64,000 nucleotides of DNA. It comes from Neofusicoccum parvum. Lineage: Eukaryota; Ascomycota; Dothideomycetes; Botryosphaeriales; Botryosphaeriaceae. Every line of letters starts with the position of its first letter. Position 1 is the first letter of the stretch. The position numbers were made by a program, and so were the translations under genes. Under the pieces are notes generated by a model. The model was not told where the DNA came from and ran no database searches. It worked only from the letters and a program-made list of their open reading frames with translations. Below, piece after piece: positions 10,773-22,504 of this stretch. Location: the NCBI GenBank assembly GCA_020912385.1, contig CP087213.1:124001-188000 (forward strand), given 5' to 3'.

Positions 10773-12881
10773 ATGCTCTTCTCTTTGCTCATTTGTGCGT
10801 GTTGGGCTGCAACTTCAGGCGCAAGTCTCCATGGCAGATCCTGGCAAACATCTAACGGAACCACAACATCTGTTGAAAATAGGCTAGAAGTAGAATGTCG
10901 TACGATTCTTGGCATGCCGTGTGAGGGGGGGCAGGAGAGGCGCCCGACTTATCCTCAAACACGGTACTATACCTAATCTAGCAACTAACGTACACGTGAT
11001 TTCCAACAACATCACAAGATCATTCCAAATGCACGCCACAATGCACAGTCGGATGTCCGAAATGGAGAGGAATAACATGGAACAAGATTTCCATCTCCAC
11101 CAAACTTACTGCATTTACAGTCATAACGGTGGTAGGGCACAATATTCGTATCTGAATAAACGGAGCTGACTTGTAATTATAAGATCAACACTCGACTGAA
11201 CAAAACCAGCGTCATCACAAAAACAGCAGACGAGCTTCCAGACGGTTATACAATACCTCCGACAAATGAGAATGGCACGCAAATATGCTATTTAAATGGT
11301 CACACACTGTTCGACCCTTGAACACGCCTCTTCAAAACAAACTCTGACATCCTATGCAGGACTTACCCTTCAATTTATAGATCATACGAATCAACCTATC
11401 TGTGGAGTGGCACGCTCTTCAGTGTTGCAGGAAACGTAACAAGTCCCCGATGCTTGACTACGAAAGCTATTGGTACATTTCACAACGTTCCGCCGCCCCA
11501 AACAGCTCTACCATATATTTTCGATTCAGTTTCCTGGAATGACAGCATAAATGGCCAAGAAAGCCCCTTCGATGACCCTTCTGGGATCAACTTTCGTTGC
11601 CAGGTAGACGAAGGAAGCGGAGACGTGAATTCCACCTCTGAGATGGCTTTTCGGAGTTGTGAGCAAATATGCGCCTTACCAGCTGGTTTTGAATCAACAG
11701 TTGCATTTCTCACCGTTTCTTCTATTTCATACGAAGACGAAGAATCAACGACGATACTTCGACATACCATACCCTTCGCGTTATCAATCTTTCCGGTCTC
11801 TCACTCCACCCTACCTCTACAAACAACGAAATCGAAAGGCATTTCCATCACCAGGCCTCTGCAGGAATCGCTGGCTAAGCCGGTAATGTTGAAGTCAGCT
11901 TTACCTACCGCGACCTCAACTTCGGACGACATATCCACTACTTTGAGTAATAGCAGGTCCTCAGACTACAGCAGTTCAGTCCTTAGAGACGTGTCAGACA
12001 ATATAAAAAGCTACAAGGAAAGCGATGACAACGGGTTGAATAGCGCCGCAGCACCAACTATCACGATCGTCACAGCTCATGCCCCTTATGTAGGTATGAG
12101 CGCCTTCCGCGCGTCATCTAGGAGTATTTCCACCGAAAAGGGAACCATTATCGAGATCGAGTCTCCTAAATACCCTGCTTTGCAGGACGAGGCCGTTGCG
12201 GCTATTTCAGAAATCACCCCTATCGGGGCCAGCGCAATGGAAATCAGCTCCAGCTTCACGACAACGGAAAGAGGAACCACGGGCGAAAACACAGCAAAAA
12301 TCTCAAAATCCTCTTTCGATACAGATGCACCAGACAGCATGACGCCTCACTCTGGAAAGAAAAGTAGCACCAATTCCAAGCCCTCTGAAGACCTGACCTC
12401 GAAGGATAGGGCCATTATATCACTCTCGACGGGCCCATCTAGCCAGGCCACCAACGAAGAGATCGATATTGGTGTCACAAGTACGGCAATAGCCAGCGAT
12501 AGTAGAGGCTTAAACACAGCAACGATTTCGACGCCTCCTGTTAGTGCTGACAGTACAGGCATCATGACTAAAAGCGGCGAAGAAGTAAGAGGCTCGGATG
12601 ATGGTGTAAAAAGTAACGCGACTGGCAATGCGGATGGCAGCACAACGGCTGCCGCAATGGGAAGCAAAGAAAGTGATTCTCGAAGCATTACTTCACACGA
12701 TGGCACGTCTCAAGCTTCATCCATAAAAGGTACCCTCGAAGACGATGGGCAACATGGCTCGAGTGCCGTGACAACGGCTTCTGGAGAGGCAGGCCAAGCC
12801 GCATCATCTGCGTCAAACAAGGAGAAGGTGGAGATGATGAATTTGTTTGTTTGGATGCTGTTTATTCTATTTTTGATTTAA
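10773..12881 (+). CDS. Secreted Ser/Thr-rich surface protein, exon structure incomplete
   Basis: The ATG at 10773 opens a signal peptide (MLFSLLICACWAATSGAS). A GTGAGG donor follows at 10921. A long frame ending at 12881 carries the bulk of the protein: a cysteine-containing stretch at about 11400-11690 (SPRCLTT, FRCQVDEG, CEQICALPAG), then about 350 residues dominated by Ser, Thr, Ala and Gly, and finally a 12-16 residue hydrophobic tail (LFVWMLFILFLI) right at the stop. This is the layout of a GPI-anchored or membrane-tethered, O-glycosylated wall protein. Short open pieces between 10982 and 11330, with ICYLNG and several N-x-T sites, are probably middle exons. I could not find junctions that keep the frame throughout, so these ends and the total length are unresolved. 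No family is recognised. Confidence 0.55.
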
Positions 12882-13765
12882 GAAAATATACTCAGAGTCG
12901 ATGTTTGGTCATGGAGAGAAGTGCTATTCAACGGCGGGGCATAGCGCTGCGACAGCATGAATTACTTAGCAGGTTTCCCGGCGGTTATGATACCACATTG
13001 CCGTCATCAAATTTGAAATCTCATCCTCCTTAAGCAACTGAACCTAAGCCTCGGAAAGTTGCTAAGGAGGAGCTCTCGCGTGATTGCCACGTACAGGCTA
13101 CAGCTGGACTGGCTAGAGGTATTGAGATGCCACAAAGCTACACAAAGGAATTCAAGCCCCTCTTGGTCGGAACAGTTACCTTTCGCATCTGAATATTAGT
13201 CTAGACTCTTTTCGGTCTCTCAAGTTCTGCTGAGATACGTGTCACCAGGGATTGCGGTGAGAACGAACCAAGCCTCTGTGTTCACACTTGCTACAGCTGG
13301 GCGGACGTGACACAAGGAGAGATGCTAAAATTAGATTCTTTCCTCTGCATTCCATCTTTGATGAGACTGGTAGTACTTACTGGCATTATGACCTCACGTT
13401 TCGTTTCCTTTGATCTCTACTCTAAGAGAGCATCTGTCATGCATTGCGCTTCTTAAAGATACCCTCCGGCTTTGAGATGTTCATCTCAATATCTGCCTTG
13501 TTCCTTTAGCTGCTTTTCTGTATCTCTTGAGCACCTCACTCCTTTCAAGCCAATAGCATGGCATCTACGAGACACATTCAAATTTCTCAGAGGATACAGC
13601 AAACGGTCACAATTGTAGGCCGCGATGTGGCATCTCATGGCCTCATCACAACATCATGAGATGGAAGCAAGCCACTTGGGTGGGGTATACTTCGTTAGTG
13701 CTACCTGTGCCACTGCTGGTCGGAAAACCGTTGAGATCAAGAAGATGGAAATGTGATGCTGCGCA
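12882..13765. other. Intergenic between convergent genes
   Basis: About 880 bp separating two convergent genes. Only short frames without recognisable content. No repeat or mobile element was noticed. Confidence 0.5.
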
Positions 13766-15244
13766 TCAAGAGCTCTTCGTGACAACAATGCCAACTTTCT
13801 CAAACTCTGTCAGCGAGCCCTCGACCCGAATCCACTCGGTAAGCTCCGGCCCGTCTTTTCCGTCCACAATTGCGTACACTCTGCCTGCCTGCGTGGCGGC
13901 AATGGGCGAGAAAGCCCGGACGCCCTCCATAGAGGAAATATCCGTCTTGGTTTTCCATGAATTCTCCGTGTCGTTGTAATAAGTCAGCCGAACACCGCCT
14001 GACGACTTTGTATTTAGCACTTGGACAAGGAAAACGTTTGCGACATTCTGAGACATTGCTGCTAGTGAGCTTCCGTCGTCTATCGACGTTGGAACTGTTC
14101 GAAATGCGTTAGTATTGTTAATGATGAAGCTTAGCTGGTGGGTGACTACTACTCACGGGATGTATGGGTGGTTACAAAAAGTAGATCCTGGTCCATGTAC
14201 ACTTCCTCAAGACTTCCCTCCTTTGATTGACAGTAAACGGCAAGACAGCTGATGTTCACACATTTGCTAATGCCCTCTAGCCTCGGAAATTTGAAGACGG
14301 GGGCAATCGTAAATGGTGATTTATCGGCCGGTTCAACATCAGACTGAAAGCCGCTAACCTGAAAGTTGGGAGAGTAGGTTTGTACTGCCTTGAAACCACC
14401 CGGTGTCTGATATACTAGTAACGCAATGTTTGGACAATCTGGACACTCTTTAGTGTAGCCTGCCAGGGAAGAATTCTCAGAAGCGACGCCAATTGGATCG
14501 GCTTCCAAAGTCCTCCAATCATCTACCGCTCTGTCGAGTCCCAAGAATGCACGGATAGTGTTGCTGTTATCAATGAATCTCACGTTGAAGTCCGTAGTCT
14601 GTTTTTATATTTACTGTTAGCATTGTGTGGTTTGCACCGGTGTCCGTGTGCACAATGAGGGAATGAGTACTGACATTCGAGTCATCCCCAACATGGAAGT
14701 TGAACGCGGAGATCGGAGTACCGCGCTTGGCTTCAATCACACTCCGATTGTTTAGTGCTTGTACCGGGAAAACACTCCAACTTCTGGTTTTGATGTTGAA
14801 GTCGGCCATCTGTATCCCTTGAGATTCATCTTGGAAGTAGACTTGCGAGTGCTCAAACCCGTCTTTATCTGTGTAGTTTGCTGCTGCGATATGAGACTCT
14901 GAGGAAATCCTGCTCGCAAGTGTTGTTGCGTCCACTCTTTCATCGTTTGTGTAATTCTGTCGATACGTTGTTGTTAAGCCAACTCCAGTCCCAATTCCCG
15001 CTGCGAAAGAAAGAATGATGACAATGCCAAACAGGATCCAGATGTTCCGCTTTCGTAGACCCCAAATCGAGACCTGAGAAGGCCCTGCCACTGGTTCTCG
15101 TGGAATTGCTTTCCGAGAGGGAGTCACTTCGGGCAGGTGCTCGTCGCGGATAGGTTCTGGCTGATCACTTGGTCTGACTTGTGGAAGGCTGGAAGATTGG
15201 TCGACCTCCAAGGTGCTGTACGTGGGATCCGAGGAAGTGTCCAT
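13766..15244 (-). CDS. Type II membrane protein with lectin-like propeller ectodomain
   Basis: Three exons in transcription order, 15244-14675, 14598-14157 and 14094-13766, give about 446 residues. The N-terminal ~65 residues are proline- and charge-rich and lack a signal peptide. One hydrophobic span follows at about residues 68-92 (IWILFGIVIILSFAAGIG), preceded by RKR, which predicts an N-in/C-out type II protein. The ectodomain has repeated beta-strand units with N-x-S/T sites, such as QVYFQDESQGIQMADFN, DFNVRFIDNSNTIRAF and RLTYYNDTENSW. These resemble blades of fungal fucose-specific lectins (PF07938). Sugar binding is inferred. The first intron is the least certain: two donors (GTCAGT or GTGCAC) keep the frame. 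Confidence 0.62.
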
Positions 15245-15898
15245 GGCTTGGCAAGGCCGAACGCATTTCCAGGTAGCCAGGAATCAACGCGATATCTTAT
15301 AATTACTACATGCTACACAAGACCGAAATAATGCATTACAGTTATATATAGCAGAGGCTTTAATAGAGGACAGTGCGCACAGCCGGCGCAGCTCACAAGT
15401 TCCGGCCTCCTCCTGATATAACCTTTATTGGTTCCACAAGTCTGCCACTGTAGATCTTTAGACACAGCGATACTGCTGTAATTGCATTATGCGGTAGAGA
15501 TCATTGTGGCGTAGACGACACTTCCGTAGAATATAGGACTGTTACATCTCTAATCTTAAAATAACCTGTTGAGAAGGATCTCCCAAATGAGTTTTCAAAC
15601 TTCCATTGGTAGCTGAATGAATCAAAAGTGTAGGAACACAATGCGATGTTGTACATATATTAGGCCCGCACCGCCGCCCACGCAGGGTTAGCATGCGCAA
15701 CGTTCCAAAGCTGTTGAGAGCTCCCTGCATCCCAAACCACGGTCACGCGATGGCTATGTGTCTGGATCCAGTCACGCCGTAAGACGTTCCCAACAAATAG
15801 TGGAGCACTCAGTCTTGCACTGCACAACAAATAAATTCTCCGGAAAACCAAACTCGAGCTCTCAGCACGCACCAAATCACTAAGAACCAACCCTGCGC
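15245..15898. other. Intergenic, promoter of the lectin-like gene
   Basis: About 650 bp between two minus-strand genes. It holds the lectin-like gene's promoter and the carboxylesterase 3' end. Small open frames only, none credible. Confidence 0.5.
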
Positions 15899-17804
15899 TT
15901 AAATCATCAGCTCATCCGCCAAGCTCCTCAGAAAATTACACCGCATCTTCCTCCCACCCTCCCAAATATCCGCATCCACCGGCCCCCCCGCCACCTGCAC
16001 GCCCGGATCCACAAACACCGTAAACAACCCCATATCCACCGGCCTGCCACCCGTCGCGTTCAGATTCTGCATCATCGGGCTCTCCTCCGTCTTCCTCGGC
16101 CAATCCGCCGGCACGCCCTCCATCACGAACCCCGCGTACGCCTGCTGGAACGCGCTGCTCACGCCCGCGTCCACCGGGCGCGCGGGGCTGGGGAAGTAGA
16201 AGCCGACGTCGAAGCCGTGCAGGGCGGGGGTGACGCTGAACTGGTACTGGAAGGAGGCGTTGCCGACGGCGCGCTCGTAGGCGGCCGCCAGCCAGTACGA
16301 CGGGCACACGAACGTCACTTCCGAGTAGAAGTTGTTGGCGACCTGCTGGTGGCCCGTCGACAGCTGCGACTGGTTGACGGCTGTCGGGGCGGAGAGGCCC
16401 GAGGTCGCGAATTTGGGGGTTGTGGCGCTGTCGAGGATGTCGGCGGGGGTGGTGTAGACGGATTGGATGAGCGTGAGGTTCTCGGTGGAGAGGCGCGGGA
16501 AGTAGAGTTGGAGGTAGGCGGTGAAGGCGGCTTGGGTGGTGATGTTTTGTGGGGTGAAGGCGAAACCTTCGTTGGCGTTGTTCTGTTGACGACGTGGTTA
16601 GATACTGCGAGCTGTGGGAGGTTGGGTTTGGCATGGCTTACCCCGGTCAGGACGCTTTTTCCGTTCAGTTGGCCGTCAAGAGTCTTGCTGAGGAGCTGCG
16701 GGATCAACGTTCCGTCGATGACCGGCTTCCATGCAAAGATGCCGGACAGAGACTTCGATGCTATTTCCGCGTTTGCGGCGATAAGAGACTCTGACTTCGC
16801 GGCCTGGAGACACTTCAGTGTGTCTAGCCGTGCGCAACCGACAGCCTGCGCGAAGGCCCAGTATTGCTCAAGTACCACCTGAGAGTTGTAGTGAAATGTT
16901 TGAGGAAGGAAAGGGCTTGCTGTGATTGCCTATCCCGAAGGTCAGTAACAGTGAAAGCGGGCCATGCCGGGGTTGCTTACGTTCTCGAAGAGAGTATTCG
17001 CTTGGGTACCTCCATATGCAGTAGCATGGATCATTACTGACCCAGCGCCTGCAGACTCGCCAGCTATCGTCACGCGTCTTGGGTCTCCTCCAAACATCCC
17101 AATATACTTTTGTACCCATTGGAGCGTGAGTTGCTGGTCCAGAATTCCTGCATTGAGACCGCCCTGATCCTTGACTTCTTCCGATGACAGAAATCCGAAC
17201 GCTCCCAGACGGTATTGGATGATGACAGACACGAATCCATTCTCGCCAGTCTCCATCAGAGAGGCGGGATCAAACGTTGCTGCGCTACCACCTTGGTATC
17301 CCCCACCGTGTATCCAGACAAAGACAGGGAGCTCTGATGCGTTCGCGGGCGCAAAAACATTGAGGAACAAGCAGTCTTCGCTAGACTGCATGTTTCCAGT
17401 CATCATGCTCAAATTCTGCGAGGTTTGGATGCAGGCTGGCGGGTCCGTCCAGGCATGTTGTATAGCGCCTCTGTTGACTTTGGGGACCTCCGGTGCTTTG
17501 AAGCGCAAAGAGTTTAGCGGTGGCGTAGCGTAGTGAAGTCTTGACATGGCTTATCAGCATACTTTGCTTCTACAATCTTGCAATGGCCTGATTACCCTTT
17601 CCAGACATGGAGGCTGCTGTTTGAATCCGTGAAGCCGTTGTAGATGGCATATCCAAGGTCAACGACCAATGGATCTTTTGGAGGAATGCGCTCCTTGGCT
17701 ACCTCATCGTAGGGATTTAATACCGCGGCTTGCGCCTGGGTGAGAGAGACTATCGCTGCTAAAACGAGTGAAATCGATGAAAAATACATCTTGAAAAATA
17801 TCAA
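15899..17804 (-). CDS. Secreted type-B carboxylesterase/lipase
   Basis: Four exons in transcription order, 17804-17596, 17539-16981, 16929-16642 and 16582-15899, give 579 residues, or 574 if the second ATG at 17789 is used. That second ATG starts a better signal peptide (MYFSSISLVLAAIVSLTQA). All hallmarks of the COesterase family are present: the oxyanion-hole motif GGGYQGG, the nucleophile elbow GESAGAGS with Ser at about 232, the acidic residue in NANEGF, and the catalytic His in LHGFDVGFYF. SEDCLFLNV is the family signature 2. Enzymes of this type hydrolyse carboxylic esters outside the cell; the substrate cannot be told from sequence. All three introns are 51-59 bp GT-AG. The two phase-0 junctions restore the conserved motifs TGNNANEG and LFENAITASP. 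Confidence 0.92.
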
Positions 17805-19422
17805 CGAGCGCAGCGGACCAAAGCCTCGATTCTGGGCAATGGAGGCGGATATATATCCATCAGTTCTCCCAGACCCTTGCGTTTCCAGTAAAGCTTATGG
17901 TAGATCAGGAGGGAGAATAGCAGCAGTGACAAGAGATCTGGGATCTGAATTGGGTAGCTTGGTGGCGATTTGGGAAGGCGAATCACATAAAGTATCGTGG
18001 AAATTACCAGATGTGTCGCGAGTTTGAGTCGGAGAATCGGGAGCCCCCAAAAGCGCAGGGGATAGTCATAAGGCTACCGTTGCTGTAATCCTGGCGTGTG
18101 GGGATCATGCAGTGCGGGGCGGGCGCCTTGCTGCAGGGTGTATTTGTGTAAGCGCCTGATAATCCCGTCGTTGTCTTTCCAACTTCAAAGATAGCTATGA
18201 TCTACAACGCAATAAACTGTCGAAAATTCTTTTCTTACAGACGGGGCTTCTTGAATGGAGATCTGCTACGAGACCTTTACTCACCCTGTCTGCGTTGCTC
18301 AGAGTCTGTGGAGGTTAGAGAAAGATTCTCACAATATTCTGAAGGATCTTCCACCGATGGCGATTAATCTATTCTGAAACTCTTCCAGAAGGGAAATACG
18401 CACTGAGCGTCCTTTGAGACACGCGTTGACGGTACAGCGTTGTGTTTCAAAATTTAAAATCGACCCTCAGCCAAGTGCTCGGCTCTCAGGCTCCCGAGAG
18501 GCTCAGCCGTCTTCTGTTCCAGAATTGCATTTCCCGTTGTCCAGGATAAAATCATTTACAGGAACCAAACCTGCTGGTGCCGTATTACTTTAAAGTTCCG
18601 CTTCTCGCAGAGTCGATTTCGTTCAGGTCTATGAGTTTCCGAAACGGTGCTCCAATGAGTAAGTCAGACCCAATGGTCTTACCTGGCTGTTATTCTGCAA
18701 CGTTGCATGGTCAACTTTTGTGCATATATTTCTCACATTATTGGTATTCGTCTCTATTTCCGCACCAGCTCTTCCCATATGGCTTCCTTTAGTCGTTAGA
18801 GCAGGAGTCCAGACGCAGGAATAAATGCCAGGGCTATTTCCTTGATCACATTCATCTACGGCTCAAACTAAGGGAAAGGAATTTCCCACAGCCCATGAAC
18901 TAATTAGATGAAAGAAGAGCTCACAGCTGGAAAGTCCTAGAGACCATCTCTCCGCTAGATTCATGGGGCAACATAGATGCCGTTTTTTATGTTATCTCCA
19001 ATTTCAGCAACCTTTGAATTGTTCAACTCGGATAGTCTTCCCAGTAGACTTGTCTTTACACTACATCTGTCGAGTGAAGGAGGTAGAAGTTTCAGTACTG
19101 TTGTGGTACATGGAGCTTTGTAGGTATCTCTTTGCGGGGAAGGGCTCCTCAACCTACGCCGTATGAGGAAATTCAACGATCCAGGCACGGCCGTTGGACT
19201 AACCTGGCTCGGCAACAAGAACACGTATAACGGCGCACTATCTACTCCTCATCCCACGGTAGAGATGACGATGGAATACCTCATAATAACTGAGGGTCAT
19301 TTGATTGCATCCTAGGAGGGGAGCATACAACTTAGTGGGAAAGGGCCTGCTGTATTTCTCTGGCCTTGCCCGCGCGGTTACAAAGTCCTCCAGGCAGACA
19401 CTTCATCAGCCAATCAACCAAC
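17805..19422. other. Intergenic, no gene seen
   Basis: About 1.6 kb between divergent genes. No open frame has recognisable content. It should hold the carboxylesterase promoter and that of the next gene. No repeats noticed. Confidence 0.5.
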
Positions 19423-20142
19423 ATGCTGCCAATCTCATCCACCCTCTTCATCATCCTCCTAATTCTCCTCCAAACCTCCGCATTCTACCTCCCGCCCAAC
19501 GAAACCCCAACGCGCCCCTCCAACCGCCACGCGAACTCAAACATCCCATCCACACCGCCAACACCCTCCACCCTCTCCTCCACCACAATCGCCTCCACCA
19601 CACCACCACAAACCCCCTCCTCCCACCCCACCCATCCTATCCTCCCTCCCCCCCCTCACCCCGCCGCCGCCCCCGCACCCCCACCCACCAACCTCCACTG
19701 CCTCGCCCCTACGCGCCACGACCTCTTCTTCACGCACCCGGACCTCCCCTCCCTAACCTTCAACATCCACACCCCCTGGACGCTCACCTACCGCACCCGC
19801 CTCGCCGCCGCCCTCCGCACCCACAACTACACCACCGCCACCCCTCCCCCCCGCGCCTGCAACTGGCGGCAGCTGGACAGCGTATCGCACGGGCTGGTGC
19901 GGCGGGGCACGCTGAGCCGGACAGTCCGCGACGACGACCGGCACGGCGGGGTGGGGGCGCTGGCGGGCAGCGCGGCCGAGGTGGGGCGGGTGATGCGGGC
20001 GACGTATCCGGCGGTGGAGGTGGGGTTGATTTTGGGGCTGACGCTGTGGCCGGCGTACGGGGCGGTGGTGTTCGGGGTGGTGGCGTGCGGGGCGGGGTGG
20101 TTGGGCGGGCGGAGGAGGAGGGAGGAGGATGAGGAGGTTTGA
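19423..20142 (+). CDS. Hypothetical secreted/membrane protein, proline-rich
   Basis: The ATG at 19423 opens a 239-residue frame with a strong signal peptide (MLPISSTLFIILLILLQTSA). A Pro/Ser/Thr-rich low-complexity stretch covers roughly residues 25-90. A middle part contains single cysteines (HCLAPTRHDL, RACNWRQLD). Near the C-terminus is one hydrophobic segment (GLILGLTLWPAYGAVVFGVVA), followed by a basic/acidic tail (GGRRRREEDEEV). This suggests a single-pass membrane protein with its N-terminal part outside. No family is recognised. Base use is odd: the first half of the coding strand is nearly all C, A and T, the second half is very G-rich. It converges with the next gene, with about 150 bp between the stops. 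Confidence 0.55.
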   Translation: MLPISSTLFIILLILLQTSAFYLPPNETPTRPSNRHANSNIPSTPPTPSTLSSTTIASTTPPQTPSSHPTHPILPPPPHPAAAPAPPPTNLHCLAPTRHDLFFTHPDLPSLTFNIHTPWTLTYRTRLAAALRTHNYTTATPPPRACNWRQLDSVSHGLVRRGTLSRTVRDDDRHGGVGALAGSAAEVGRVMRATYPAVEVGLILGLTLWPAYGAVVFGVVACGAGWLGGRRRREEDEEV

Positions 20143-20294
20143 GGGGGGGAGGGGCGCTGTCGCGCACGAAGGGGAGGGGGGTTGATTGATCGAGAGGAGT
20201 CCGGACGCGAGGACGTCGGGGACGTGTTGTGTATTAGTATAAGGGTATCGGTATTTCGTCAGCTATCTACAAACGCATCGCACCCAAACAGTCG

Positions 20295-22319
20295 TCAAGC
20301 CTCCACCCGCCCAAACCGCCACACCACGAACCCCGAGCACACCGCGCACGCGTGCACCCACTCGTCCTCCGCCCCCGCCCTCGCCAGCCGCCCCAGCTCG
20401 CGCAGCTCCCCTGCCAACCCCATCTCCGCCTCGGGCGCGACGCCCGCCATCCACGCCAGAAAAGCCTCCAGCTCCTCCTTCCTGCCCCCGGCCGCGCCGG
20501 CGCCGTCGTTGCCGTCGCCCTCGCACTCCCACAGCACGCCGGCCGAGCACCTTGCGCGCGTCGCGTAGAAGCTCTCCGCGTCGCCGGTCCGCGCGTGGTG
20601 GCCGAGCGCGAGCAGCGTCGGCGTCAGCGGCACGTGGGCGCGGCGGTTGGACGACGTGGTCCAGGCCCACTTGAACCAGTCGATGGTGTGGCGGAGGAGG
20701 GTCGAGTGCGGCGGCTGTAGGGCGCGGGCCGTGGCCGTCATGGTCATGCTCGGCGAGGCGGTTAGGGGAGACGGGCGTTGCGGCGTGTAGCGGGGAGGGC
20801 TGGCGCGGTGGTGCGGACGGGTGGCGGTGGTGTCGAAGCGGACTTTCTTGGAGGAGCGGGCTGCCGACGATGATGGGTTAGTGGGATTGGTGGAGGAGTG
20901 GATTGGAGGGTGTGTGTGGGAGGACTCACGTTTGCTGGCGGTCTTGGGCTTCGGGCGCGGTTTCCGGGGTTGAGCGTCCTTTGTTGGGGGAGGGGCTGGC
21001 TCCCACTCGTCGTCGTCGATCTCGTCGTCGGATGGAAGCTTGCTGCGCTTGTAGGAGGGAGGGACCATTTCAGGTGTGCCGTCCTTGGCTGCCGTCTTGG
21101 AAGCCGCAAGTTGCGTCTCGATCTCCGGTAATGGCTGAAGAGGTGCCGAAGAAACGCGGTCCTTTCTAATCGGGCTTCGAAAGGCGGGCGGAGCACTTGA
21201 CTGGCGGGTTCTCTCCCGGGGCGCCACTTGGTTGACCGGCGGGAGACTGAATGACTGTGTCATTCTCAAAGAAGGGCGCTCTTCTGAAGTTGGTACCGCG
21301 CTGGCATCAAGCTGGGCAGGTGGAGGAACCTCCTCGTATGCTGGAGGGATACTGCCTTGACGCTCTGCTCCATCCTCATGCTGCTGAGCCGCCTTGGACA
21401 GTTCGGTCTTTTCCACAGTCTCCACCACGCCTTGGTCTTTCATCTCAGCAGACATAGCTTTCTTCTCGCTGAACGAAGGCTGGTTGGCCGGAGTGGCCTT
21501 CATGGCAGCCTCTGATCCTTCAGCGAACGAGATAGACTCCTGGGCGAAGAATACCTCGGCCGACGTGCCAGCAGCAGAAGGACCTGGCTCCGCGTCTTGA
21601 CCATCGGGCAGGCCAAAATTCTGCCAAGCATTGACCTCGCCACCCTTCCCGTGATAAAGCGTGTTGAGGTCACGAGGCCGGGACTGCAGGCCGCCATGGT
21701 GGACCATCCAACAGAGGGTTTGGAGACGACTGATGGAGAGAGAGTTTTGGTTCATGTAGATGTTGAACTGGGTGGCCGTGGAAAGCGACCTCAATGCGAG
21801 CAGAACTTCTTTGTTGACGGCAGAGGGCTCGAACGGGTATTCTTCCGCCTTGGGCATGACCACGACACCCGGCCTGGTGAGATTGAAACGAAGGCGGATG
21901 ATGTCATCGTCTGATTCGCAGATGTTGCTGCCCTTGAAGGCAAAGCCGACGGCAGGTGGCACACTTGGCTGGGAGAAAGAAAGACCCTGGTCTTCGCCAT
22001 TTACGTCAAACATATCTAGCTCGATGATGAAGTACAAATAGAATTTGGTCGGCCTCTTTGCTGATTTCGACTTTACACGAACAGGGAGACGGAACCAGAC
22101 CAAGCCCTCGCGTTTCGCGTCCGAAATGTCAAGGCCGAGGTTGAGGCTGAGGTGCGATCTCCAGCTGGCTGGCGAGGAGAAGCCCAGGTACCTGGAGCGT
22201 CGTGTCTCCCCTTCGTGCCACTGCGCCACAACCGGCTCGCTGACCAGCCAATTCTCGTCGGACTCCTGATCGCTCATGATGCACAATCCCTCGGAATGAA
22301 CAAATCTATTTATCTGCAT
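20295..22319 (-). CDS. Hypothetical 650-674-residue protein, largely disordered middle
   Basis: A long frame with an ATG at 22319 and another at 22277 (MSDQESDENWL); I cannot decide between them. The N-terminal ~200 residues look folded, with regular hydrophobic spacing, for example KFYLYFIIELDMFDV. Residues ~230-520 are rich in Pro, Ser, Glu and Lys with basic patches (PRKPRPKPKTASKRESS), typical of a disordered nuclear or scaffold region. The last ~120 residues appear helical (HTIDWFKWAW, EELEAFLAWM). A likely 69-bp intron at 20861-20929 (donor GTGAGT, branch ACTAAC, acceptor CAG) lies inside the frame and has no stop, so both spliced and retained forms would code. No family is recognised and I assign no function. 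Confidence 0.65.
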   Translation of the reverse strand: MQINRFVHSEGLCIMSDQESDENWLVSEPVVAQWHEGETRRSRYLGFSSPASWRSHLSLNLGLDISDAKREGLVWFRLPVRVKSKSAKRPTKFYLYFIIELDMFDVNGEDQGLSFSQPSVPPAVGFAFKGSNICESDDDIIRLRFNLTRPGVVVMPKAEEYPFEPSAVNKEVLLALRSLSTATQFNIYMNQNSLSISRLQTLCWMVHHGGLQSRPRDLNTLYHGKGGEVNAWQNFGLPDGQDAEPGPSAAGTSAEVFFAQESISFAEGSEAAMKATPANQPSFSEKKAMSAEMKDQGVVETVEKTELSKAAQQHEDGAERQGSIPPAYEEVPPPAQLDASAVPTSEERPSLRMTQSFSLPPVNQVAPRERTRQSSAPPAFRSPIRKDRVSSAPLQPLPEIETQLAASKTAAKDGTPEMVPPSYKRSKLPSDDEIDDDEWEPAPPPTKDAQPRKPRPKPKTASKRESSHTHPPIHSSTNPTNPSSSAARSSKKVRFDTTATRPHHRASPPRYTPQRPSPLTASPSMTMTATARALQPPHSTLLRHTIDWFKWAWTTSSNRRAHVPLTPTLLALGHHARTGDAESFYATRARCSAGVLWECEGDGNDGAGAAGGRKEELEAFLAWMAGVAPEAEMGLAGELRELGRLARAGAEDEWVHACAVCSGFVVWRFGRVEA

Positions 22320-22504
22320 AAGTCAGCCGGGACACACCAGGGAATAACCCGACCGAAAAGTAGGATACTACACCCCCACACGAGCAGCGTAGGATCCCGG
22401 CTTGATTCATTTCGTCAGGAGCAGTCTCGACCCAACACGCCAACCACGAACGAGGCGAACCCGGAAGTGGTTGAGCCTAGAGAGTCCAGCCTAGCTGACT
22501 GGGG

